Positions 1 through 6,003 of a stretch of 7,118 bases of DNA are shown here, piece by piece. Under the pieces are notes generated by a model, which was given only the letters and a program-made list of their open reading frames with translations, had not been told where the DNA came from and made no database searches. Numbering within the stretch: position 1 is the stretch's first letter; the number at the start of each line of letters is the position of its first letter. Position numbers and translations under genes: made by a program. Origin of the DNA: Bacteroidota bacterium (GTDB lineage Bacteria > Bacteroidota > Bacteroidia > Flavobacteriales > Weeksellaceae); contig JAEZYN010000144.1 in the NCBI GenBank assembly GCA_023419095.1, positions 1 to 7,118 of the forward strand, written 5' to 3'.

Positions 1-2371
1 GCCCTGGAGCTTGCGCTATCCTCAGGTTGATGGCCAGGGTAACTTTGGTTCGATGGATGGTGATCCGCCTGCAGCGATGCGTTATACGGAGGCCAAACTG
101 AAAAAGATTTCCGACGAAATACTGGCAGATCTGGATAAAGATACCGTTGATTTTCAGAATAACTTTGATGATTCCCTAACAGAGCCCACCGTGATGCCGA
201 CCAAGATACCCAATCTTTTGGTAAACGGAACGTCTGGTATTGCCGTAGGTATGGCTACCAACATGGCGCCGCACAATCTTTCAGAAAGCATTGATGCCAT
301 CGTGGCATACATCGATAATAATGAAATTACGATAGATGAGCTGATGAAGCACATCATCGCCCCCGATTTCCCCACAGGCGGAATAATATATGGTTACGAT
401 GGTGTCCGCGATGCTTTTCACACAGGTCGGGGCAGAATCGTGCTTCGGGCTAAGATAAATTTCGAGGAAGTAGGAAATCGCAGCGCGATCATTGTTACGG
501 AAATTCCGTACCAGGTGAACAAAGCGGAAATGATTGCGCGCACCGCGGAACTTATTAAAGAAGAAAAAATCCCGGGTATCTATGAAATCCGCGACGAGTC
601 TGACAGGCAGGGTCTCAGAATTGTGTATGAGCTTAGGAACGACGCGATTCCGAACGTTGTTTTGAATATGCTTTATAAGTATACGTCGCTGCAGACATCT
701 TTCAGTGTCAATAACATTGCACTTGTAAAAGGCCGTCCGGAGCAGCTTAACCTTAAAGATATCATTCATCATTTTGTGGAACACCGTCATGAGGTGGTGA
801 TCCGCAGAACCGAATATGAACTGAAAAAAGCGCGTGACCGTGCCCATATTTTGGAAGGTTTCATGCGTGTGATCGGTACGCAGGACGATCTTGATAAAGC
901 CATCCACATCATTCGCCACAGTTCGAATCCGGCGGAAGCGAAAGATGGCCTGATGAATGAGTTTGAACTTTCCGATATTCAGGCACAGGCCATTCTTGAT
1001 CTAAGGTTGGCCCGTCTTACGGGTATGGAACTCGATAAGATCCGTGCTGAGTACGAAGAAATTATGAATTACATTAAGGATCTGGAAGATATCTTAGCTA
1101 AAGTGGAGCGCCGCTATGAAATTATTAAAAATGAACTTATCGAAATGAAAGATAAGTACGGCGACGAACGGCGTTCAGAGATCGACTATTCCGGTGGTGA
1201 AATGTCAATCGAAGACCTTATACCGGATGAGAAAGTTGTGCTTACGATTTCACACGCAGGTTATATCAAAAGGACCTCACTTTCGGAGTATAAAGTTCAG
1301 AGCCGCGGTGGCGTGGGTAACCGTGCTGCTACAACACGTGACGAAGATTTCCTTGAATACATTGTTGCGGCCACCAACCACCAATATATGCTATTCTTTA
1401 CCGAGAAAGGAAAATGCTACTGGCTGCGTGTATTTGAAATTCCGGAAGGGTCTAAAACGTCTAAAGGCCGGGCAGTGCAGAACTTGATAAATATTGAACC
1501 GGATGATAAGATCAAAGCATACATCCGTACAGACGATCTTAAAAATACCGAATACGTAAACCGCATGAATGTGGTGATGATTACGAAAAACGGTACCATC
1601 AAGAAAACTTCGCTGGAAGCATACTCACGGCCACGAACCAATGGTGTCAACGCCATCGAAATCCGCGAAGACGACCAGTTATTGGGTGCAAGACTTACCG
1701 AAGGAGATTCGGAGATCATGATTGCAACAAAGAATGGTAAATGTATCCGCTTCCCGGAAGAAAAAGCACGTGCAGTGGGTCGTGGATCCATCGGTGTGCG
1801 CGGTATTTCGCTCGAGGATGATGACGAGGTGATTGGTATGATAGTTGTGAATGACGTTGAAAATGAGACAGTTCTGGTTGTGTCAGCAAAAGGTTACGGC
1901 AAGCGTACAGCGGTAGAAGATTACCGAATTACCAACCGCGGCGGAAAGGGTGTCATCACGCTTAATATTACCGAAAAAACGGGTGATCTGATTGCTATTC
2001 AGAATGTTACCGACGAAGATGATCTAATGATCATCAATAAATCTGGCGTAGCCATCCGGATGAGTATGACAGAACTTCGTGTTATGGGCAGAAATACACA
2101 GGGTGTGAAGGTAATCAACCTTAAAGGGAATGATTCTATCGCGGCCATTGCGAAGGTTGAAAAAGATGACGACGTAGAAGATGAAGCGGAAGAAAACACG
2201 GAGGGACTTCCTGCAGCAGTAAACAGTGATTTGCCTGAATTCAGCGAAACGCCAAAAACAGGAGATAATGCCTTCACCAATTTGGGCGATGAAGAAACCC
2301 TGAAAAAAATCGAAGAAGACGAGGAAAAACAGAACCGCGAATCGCAGAATAATGCAGACAGCGCGGATTAA
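1..2371 (+). CDS. gyrA: DNA gyrase subunit A, 5'-truncated by window edge
   Basis: GyrA is the breakage-reunion subunit of the A2B2 gyrase, which introduces negative supercoils using ATP in the cytoplasm. The frame is open from base 2 (reading PWSLRYPQVDGQGNFGS) to the TAA at 2369-2371. By comparison with E. coli GyrA the first codon corresponds to about residue 95, so the true start and most of the quinolone-resistance region lie outside the window; the full protein would be about 880 residues. The catalytic tyrosine (E. coli Tyr122, in AAMRYTE) is at 83-85, and the DNA-bending isoleucine (E. coli Ile174, in SGIAVG) is at 239-241. The insertion found in E. coli GyrA before the QAQAILDLRL segment is absent. 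The C-terminal beta-pinwheel begins near 1229. Its first-blade GyrA box (1298-1318) reads QSRGGVG instead of Q(R/K)RGG(R/K)G, while a later blade carries TNRGGKG (1931-1951). An Asp/Glu-rich tail follows from about 2160. ParC is less likely because of the full pinwheel and GyrA-type wording. Confidence 0.97.
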   Translation, partial: PWSLRYPQVDGQGNFGSMDGDPPAAMRYTEAKLKKISDEILADLDKDTVDFQNNFDDSLTEPTVMPTKIPNLLVNGTSGIAVGMATNMAPHNLSESIDAIVAYIDNNEITIDELMKHIIAPDFPTGGIIYGYDGVRDAFHTGRGRIVLRAKINFEEVGNRSAIIVTEIPYQVNKAEMIARTAELIKEEKIPGIYEIRDESDRQGLRIVYELRNDAIPNVVLNMLYKYTSLQTSFSVNNIALVKGRPEQLNLKDIIHHFVEHRHEVVIRRTEYELKKARDRAHILEGFMRVIGTQDDLDKAIHIIRHSSNPAEAKDGLMNEFELSDIQAQAILDLRLARLTGMELDKIRAEYEEIMNYIKDLEDILAKVERRYEIIKNELIEMKDKYGDERRSEIDYSGGEMSIEDLIPDEKVVLTISHAGYIKRTSLSEYKVQSRGGVGNRAATTRDEDFLEYIVAATNHQYMLFFTEKGKCYWLRVFEIPEGSKTSKGRAVQNLINIEPDDKIKAYIRTDDLKNTEYVNRMNVVMITKNGTIKKTSLEAYSRPRTNGVNAIEIREDDQLLGARLTEGDSEIMIATKNGKCIRFPEEKARAVGRGSIGVRGISLEDDDEVIGMIVVNDVENETVLVVSAKGYGKRTAVEDYRITNRGGKGVITLNITEKTGDLIAIQNVTDEDDLMIINKSGVAIRMSMTELRVMGRNTQGVKVINLKGNDSIAAIAKVEKDDDVEDEAEENTEGLPAAVNSDLPEFSETPKTGDNAFTNLGDEETLKKIEEDEEKQNRESQNNADSAD

Positions 2372-2398
2372 GAATAATAATTTTTAAATTTTACTTTA

Positions 2399-3787
2399 AT
2401 GAAAAAAATATTTTTAAGCATTGCTCTGGTTTCTACAGCCTGGGCATTTGCACAGAAAAAAGAAGTTGCTGCAGCGGTGAAAGCCGTTGATGCTGGCGAC
2501 ATGGCTGCGGCGCAAGCGCAGATTTCTGCCGCAGAGTCCGCGATTGGCGACAAAACTTATCTGGTAGAACCGGCGGTTTTGGAACAATATTATTACGCGA
2601 AAGGCATGTCTTTGCTGAAATCCGGCAAAAATGCGGAAGGTGCTGCCTTTCTTGCTAAAATGAGCGACTTAGGTAAAAACAAAATTTACACAGGACGCGA
2701 CAGCTCCAAAAACAGAGTGTATTTTGTGGGTAAATCGGAAGCCGATAAATCTGGCATTCAAGGCCTGAAAGAAGAAACATACACGCCGACGCTGACCTCA
2801 AAAATTGGAAATACAATTAATCCAATGATTGAGAAAGCCAATAAAACAGCGATGGATGCTTATTCAGCAAAAAATTATGCGGTGGCCGCACCTAAGTTTA
2901 AGGAAATTTACGATTTACTGAAAGCTGGCGGACAGGATAACAAGCAATATCTTTATTATTCGGGTTTAAATTATGCGTTGGCAAACAAGAAAACTGAAGC
3001 CATCGATGTCTATAATGAACTGATCCAATCGGGTTTCACAGGTGTCCAGACAACTTACAGTGCGAAGAACAAAAAAACCGGCGAGCTTGAACCTATGGAT
3101 AAAGTTACCTGGGACATCAATAAAAAGATGGGCGCAACCTCAGAATATTCTGATTTTAAAAGCCAGACCTCTCCAAGCATTGAGCAGGAACTTTATGAAA
3201 CCAACGCTGCACTGCTGATCGAGGCAGAAAGAAATGATGACGCGTTGAAGCTTATTGAAGCCGGCATGAAAAAGTTCCCGACGAGCGCAAAACTTACTGA
3301 ACTTCAGGGTACTGCCTATTACAAATCAGGCAAAATGGACGAGTTTGTAGCCAATCTTAAAGTTCAGACCGAAAAGAATCCTAATGATGCCAACAACTGG
3401 TACAACCTGGGTGTTCTTCAGAGCAAAAACCCTGCAACTGAGGCTGATGCGGTAGCATCCTACAAAAAAGCAGTACAGCTGAAACCTGATTTGGCGCAGG
3501 CATGGCAAAACCTAACTTATCTTACAATGGGTGATGATGCCAAAGCAATTGATGAGTACAACGCAGCTAAGAAAGCCGGAAAAACAGATCAGGCGAATAA
3601 AATCATTGAGGCCAGAAGAGCGCGTCTCGCTGCGGCATTGCCTTACGCTGAGAAGTGGTACGAGGCGGATCAGCAAAATATCGACGCGGTAAGTTTGCTT
3701 AAAGGTTTATATATGTCAAACAAAAAAGAAGCGAAATTCCAGGAATTTAAAGCCAAAGAAGCGGCTTTGCAGGCTGGCGGAAAATAA
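2399..3787 (+). CDS. Exported tetratricopeptide-repeat protein, function unknown
   Basis: This 462-residue protein has an N-terminal signal peptide: MKK, a hydrophobic stretch, then Ala-Phe-Ala, with likely cleavage before Gln19. The mature protein should therefore be in the periplasm or outside the cell; no Cys follows the cleavage site, so it is not a lipoprotein. The rest is helical and Ala/Lys-rich. TPR-like pairs are visible at about residues 145-178, 183-213, 262-293, 297-328 and, most clearly, 331-364 (WYNLGVL, then AVASYKKAVQLKPD) running on to about 395. TPRs usually bind protein partners; no enzymatic motif is seen. The start is the first ATG downstream of gyrA and is the only one that gives the complete signal peptide. 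The 27-base leader is almost pure A/T with no Shine-Dalgarno site, as is usual in Bacteroidota. With no terminator in the gap it is probably transcribed with gyrA, and a terminator follows it. I recall similar TPR proteins in flavobacteria but no assigned role. Confidence 0.88.
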   Translation: MKKIFLSIALVSTAWAFAQKKEVAAAVKAVDAGDMAAAQAQISAAESAIGDKTYLVEPAVLEQYYYAKGMSLLKSGKNAEGAAFLAKMSDLGKNKIYTGRDSSKNRVYFVGKSEADKSGIQGLKEETYTPTLTSKIGNTINPMIEKANKTAMDAYSAKNYAVAAPKFKEIYDLLKAGGQDNKQYLYYSGLNYALANKKTEAIDVYNELIQSGFTGVQTTYSAKNKKTGELEPMDKVTWDINKKMGATSEYSDFKSQTSPSIEQELYETNAALLIEAERNDDALKLIEAGMKKFPTSAKLTELQGTAYYKSGKMDEFVANLKVQTEKNPNDANNWYNLGVLQSKNPATEADAVASYKKAVQLKPDLAQAWQNLTYLTMGDDAKAIDEYNAAKKAGKTDQANKIIEARRARLAAALPYAEKWYEADQQNIDAVSLLKGLYMSNKKEAKFQEFKAKEAALQAGGK

Positions 3788-3812
3788 TTCTTCGAAAAGC
3801 TTATTTTCAATT

Positions 3813-3849
3813 AAATGCACTGGTTTTTTGCTGGTGCATTTTCATTTTT
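3813..3849 (+). terminator. Intrinsic terminator after the TPR gene
   Basis: An eight-base perfect inverted repeat, AAATGCAC (3813-3820) and GTGCATTT (3834-3841), encloses a 13-base loop. Three more pairs (TGG with CTG, two of them G-T) can extend the stem inward. The 3' arm runs into TTTTCATTTTT, giving the U-rich tail on the + strand transcript. The other strand lacks a T-run after the hairpin, so it should act in one direction only. It lies 25 bases after the TPR stop codon and separates that gene from the aminopeptidase. Confidence 0.8.
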
Positions 3850-3932
3850 AAATGTAATTAACACAGTTTTATAACGCCTTAGAGTGCTTAAAATCTCAAT
3901 TCTTCGTACATTCACCTTAAAATTTTTAAGAT

Positions 3933-5705
3933 ATGACTTCATCAGAAAAAATAGCGGCCCTGCGCGCAAAAATGCAGGAAAACAATATTGATGCATTCAT
4001 TATATATTCAGCAGATCCGCACATGAGCGAATATTTGCCGGATGAGTGGCAGGAGCGGTCCTGGCTTTCAGGCTTTACAGGTTCTGCGGGTTTCGTGGTG
4101 ATTACAAAAGAAAAAGCAGGTCTGTGGACAGACGGCCGGTATTTTGTGCAGGCACCAAAAGAACTTCAGGGTTCCGGCATCGACCTGATGAAAGAAGGCG
4201 AAGAATCCACACCTAATTATATTGACTGGATTATCTCTCAGACCTCAGAAAACGGTAGGGTAGCGGTAAATGCGTTGGCCACATCGAACACTAACTGGGA
4301 GACATTAGAAAAGAAACTGTCCTATAAAAATATTAAACTTCTCGATTTGCCTTTATTAAAGGAAATCTGGGTAGAAAGATCGCTGACCAAAAAGAAAAAT
4401 CCGGTTTTCGTACATCCGGTTGAAAGAGCCGGAAAATCTGTGCAGGAAAAACTTTCAGACATCCGCTCAAAAATGACCGAGCTTGGCGCAACGCTGCACA
4501 TTATTTCAAGTCTTGATGACGTAGCTTGGACGCTCAATTTGCGTGGCAGCGACGTACAGTCGAATCCGGTTTTTTTAGGCTATATCGTTCTTTCGAAGGA
4601 TCAGGCGATCCTTTTCGTCGATCAGGAAAAACTCGATGACGAGGCAAAACAGCAGATGAAGGATTCATCTGTAAAAGTGATGGATTATGAGGATTTCTTT
4701 AATTATTTAAAAGAAGTAAAAGACGAAAAAATCCTGATTTCACCGAACAGCAACCAGTCTGTTTTTGAGGCCTTGAAAAAGAGCAATACTTTTATTAAGG
4801 CGCCGGTTCCCGGAAATCTGATGAAAGCCATTAAAAACGAAACCGAACTTGAAGGTTTCCGCACGGTAATGCAGCGAGACGGTGTGGCAATGGTGAAATT
4901 TCTTTATTGGCTGACGCATAACGCCGGTAAAGAAACAATGGATGAGTTTTCGATAGGAGAAAAACTCCGCGGTTTCCGTGCTGAAAGTAAAAACTTCGTC
5001 GGCGAAAGTTTCGGTAGTATTGTCGGGTTTAAAGAAAACGGCGCCATCATGCACTATTCGGCACCGAAAGAGGGCAGCAAAGAAGTTACTAATCAAGACA
5101 CAATTCTGGTTGATTCCGGCGGACAGTACCTTGAGGGAACCACCGATATCACGCGAACATTTGCGCTTGGAACTGCGTCCGACGAATTCAGACGTAATTC
5201 AACTTTAGCATTAAAAGGATTAATTCAACTTTCAATGGTTAAATTTCCGAAAGGCACCCGTGGCGTTCAGCTCGACGCATTTGCGCGCCTCGCTTTGTGG
5301 ATGGAAGGCAAAGATTACAATCACGGGACAGGCCATGGCGTGGGTAGTTTTATGAACGTTCATGAAGGTCCGCAAAACATCCGGAAAGACATGAATTTTC
5401 AGGAACTTATTCCGGGGATGGTGCTATCTAACGAACCGGGATTCTATCTTGAAAACTATTATGGCATCCGCCACGAAAATCTTATTGCCGTGCGTGAAGT
5501 AGAGAAAACAGAATTTGGAACTTTCTATGCATTTGAAACATTAACGATATGTCCGTTTGACCGCAATGTAATCGATGTTGAGCTGTTGACGGAACCAGAA
5601 AAGGATTGGCTGAACAATTACCACGAATGGTGCCGTGAAAAACTTGAACAACATTTGGAAGGTGAAGTGAAAGAATGGTTTTTGGAACAGGTGAAACCAC
5701 TATAA
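3933..5705 (+). CDS. pepP: Xaa-Pro aminopeptidase (aminopeptidase P, peptidase family M24B)
   Basis: This metallo-aminopeptidase removes an N-terminal residue that precedes proline, a step in cytoplasmic peptide recycling; there is no signal peptide. At 590 residues it has the three-domain layout of eukaryotic cytosolic aminopeptidase P (about 620 residues), longer than the roughly 440-residue E. coli PepP. Two creatinase-like N-terminal domains (about 1-135, with SWLSGFTGSAG at 43-53, and about 160-300) precede the pita-bread catalytic domain (about 305-525) and a C-terminal domain ending EWFLEQVKPL. The five dinuclear metal ligands are visible: Asp394 (LVDSGG), Asp405 (GTTDITR), His468 (GTGHGVG), Glu501 (SNEPG) and Glu515 (RHENL). 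The accessory histidines His374, His464 and His477 are also present, so it should be active, probably with manganese. The ATG at 3933 is preceded by an AT-rich leader without a Shine-Dalgarno site. It is flanked by a terminator upstream and a probable one downstream, suggesting a single-gene unit. The symbol reflects the family, not orthology to E. coli pepP. Confidence 0.95.
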   Translation: MTSSEKIAALRAKMQENNIDAFIIYSADPHMSEYLPDEWQERSWLSGFTGSAGFVVITKEKAGLWTDGRYFVQAPKELQGSGIDLMKEGEESTPNYIDWIISQTSENGRVAVNALATSNTNWETLEKKLSYKNIKLLDLPLLKEIWVERSLTKKKNPVFVHPVERAGKSVQEKLSDIRSKMTELGATLHIISSLDDVAWTLNLRGSDVQSNPVFLGYIVLSKDQAILFVDQEKLDDEAKQQMKDSSVKVMDYEDFFNYLKEVKDEKILISPNSNQSVFEALKKSNTFIKAPVPGNLMKAIKNETELEGFRTVMQRDGVAMVKFLYWLTHNAGKETMDEFSIGEKLRGFRAESKNFVGESFGSIVGFKENGAIMHYSAPKEGSKEVTNQDTILVDSGGQYLEGTTDITRTFALGTASDEFRRNSTLALKGLIQLSMVKFPKGTRGVQLDAFARLALWMEGKDYNHGTGHGVGSFMNVHEGPQNIRKDMNFQELIPGMVLSNEPGFYLENYYGIRHENLIAVREVEKTEFGTFYAFETLTICPFDRNVIDVELLTEPEKDWLNNYHEWCREKLEQHLEGEVKEWFLEQVKPL

Positions 5706-5711
5706 ATTTAA

Positions 5712-5763
5712 AGTATTAAAAAGGAGGACTGTTAAATTAATATTTAAACAAGGGTTTTTTACT
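5712..5763 (+). terminator. Probable AT-rich terminator hairpin after the aminopeptidase gene
   Basis: TTAAAT (5732-5737) and ATTTAA (5742-5747) form a perfect inverted repeat with a TAAT loop. TG (5730-5731) can pair with CA (5749-5750) across a one-base bulge. Further out, AAAAA (5718-5722) can pair with the T-run 5755-5760, and AGTA (5712-5715) with TACT (5760-5763). The T-run four bases after the inner stem is what suggests termination. The stem is nearly all A-T and so weak, which keeps confidence low. The internal loop contains GGAGGA on the left side and AGGG on the right. Confidence 0.4.
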
Positions 5764-5782
5764 ATTAATCTTTCGCAGATAA

Positions 5783-5864
5783 TTTGCCGGCGCCACCCTA
5801 TACGTCGCGACCAAAGGCAAGAGTTCTTAATTAAGAATATATTGCAGGTGGTGCACCGGTAGGT
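5783..5864 (+). other. GC-rich imperfect inverted repeat, possible structured RNA or cruciform element
   Basis: The left arm 5785-5797 (TGCCGGCGCCACC) pairs with the right arm 5847-5861 (GGTGGTG, unpaired CA, CCGGTA) to give 13 pairs, 11 Watson-Crick and 2 G-U, with one two-base bulge; three weaker pairs can extend it outward to 5782/5864. Inside, GCAA (5817-5820) pairs with TTGC (5842-5845), and the perfect palindrome TTCTTAATTAAGAA (5824-5837) caps the structure with a 5-pair stem. Bases 5798-5816 stay unpaired on one side. An alternative pairing of ACCA (5810-5813) with TGGT (5849-5852) competes with the main stem. The stretch is GC-rich compared with the AT-rich sequence on both sides and is not in any credible gene. 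It could be a small RNA, an untranslated-region element or a relic of a repeat; the sequence alone does not decide which, nor the strand. Confidence 0.4.
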
Positions 5865-5991
5865 CTTCGCGTTACCTCTGAATCGATGCCACACTTTTAT
5901 ATCTGAGTAAATTTTAAAACCAAATCTTATTAGTTCCACATCATCTGAATTTTCTTGATGCGGGGCGCCATAAGTCTTACGACAAAATCCC

Positions 5992-5999
5992 TAAATTTG
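5992..5999 (+). promoter_or_regulatory. Bacteroidota-type -7 promoter element for mnmE
   Basis: TAAATTTG matches the Bacteroidota sigma-70 family -7 consensus TAnnTTTG at all fixed positions. It ends four bases before the mnmE ATG. With the usual spacing, transcription would start at or within a few bases of the start codon, giving a leaderless or nearly leaderless mRNA. A clear -33 TTG is not visible at the usual 17-23 base spacing (the nearest TTG, at 5955-5957, is too far), which limits confidence. Confidence 0.5.
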
Positions 6000-6003
6000 C
6001 CCA

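Larger units (their letters stand above)
5706..6003. other. Intergenic region between the aminopeptidase gene and mnmE
   Basis: This 298-base stretch has no reading frame with a plausible start and protein-like content on either strand. Its left third is AT-rich and holds the probable terminator hairpin. Its middle holds the GC-rich inverted repeat at 5783-5864. From about 5865 to 5990 I see only weak features: a 5-base stem CATCA/TGATG (5939-5943 and 5956-5960), three scattered copies of TCTGA (5877, 5902, 5944), and the odd-length palindrome TAAGTCTTA (5971-5979). The mnmE promoter element is at the right end. Confidence 0.7.

Noticed and set aside
281..919. A 212-codon open frame on the minus strand inside gyrA.
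   Set aside because: It lies wholly opposite conserved GyrA coding sequence, its product is rich in Phe, His, Arg and Asn with no recognisable domain, and it is best explained as a shadow of the gyrA frame.
2385..2392. TAAATTTT just before the TPR gene as a separate promoter.
   Set aside because: The final G of the consensus is missing, the leader is almost pure A/T so near-matches arise by chance, and there is no -33 element.
3791..3810. Small hairpin GAAAA/TTTTC just after the TPR stop codon.
   Set aside because: It has only five A/T-rich pairs and no T-run, and the adjacent stronger hairpin at 3813-3849 accounts for termination.
3907..3914. TACATTCA upstream of the aminopeptidase gene as a possible -7 promoter element.
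   Set aside because: It departs from TAnnTTTG at two fixed positions and has no TTG at -33. A promoter must lie somewhere in 3850-3932, but I cannot place it.
5695..5862. A plus-strand frame open across the gap (ending QVVHR before the TAG at 5860-5862), and a second short frame ending SMPHFYI at 5904-5906, which together could suggest a frameshifted gene remnant.
   Set aside because: Neither has a usable start codon near the Shine-Dalgarno-like site, I recognise no protein family in either, and the GC-rich hairpin explains the non-random look.
5856..5894. Faint resemblance of CCGGTAGGTCTTCGCGTT and the following bases to the complement of 16S rRNA near the AACGCGAAGAACCTTACC segment.
   Set aside because: The match needs several gaps, does not continue on either side, and fits the proteobacterial wording better than the flavobacterial one expected for the host, so chance is more likely than an rRNA fragment.
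5700..5939. A 79-codon minus-strand frame filling much of the gap before mnmE.
   Set aside because: The product has low-complexity, Cys/Arg/Trp-rich content without a domain, it runs through the inverted repeat and terminator hairpin, and it has no ribosome-binding or promoter support.
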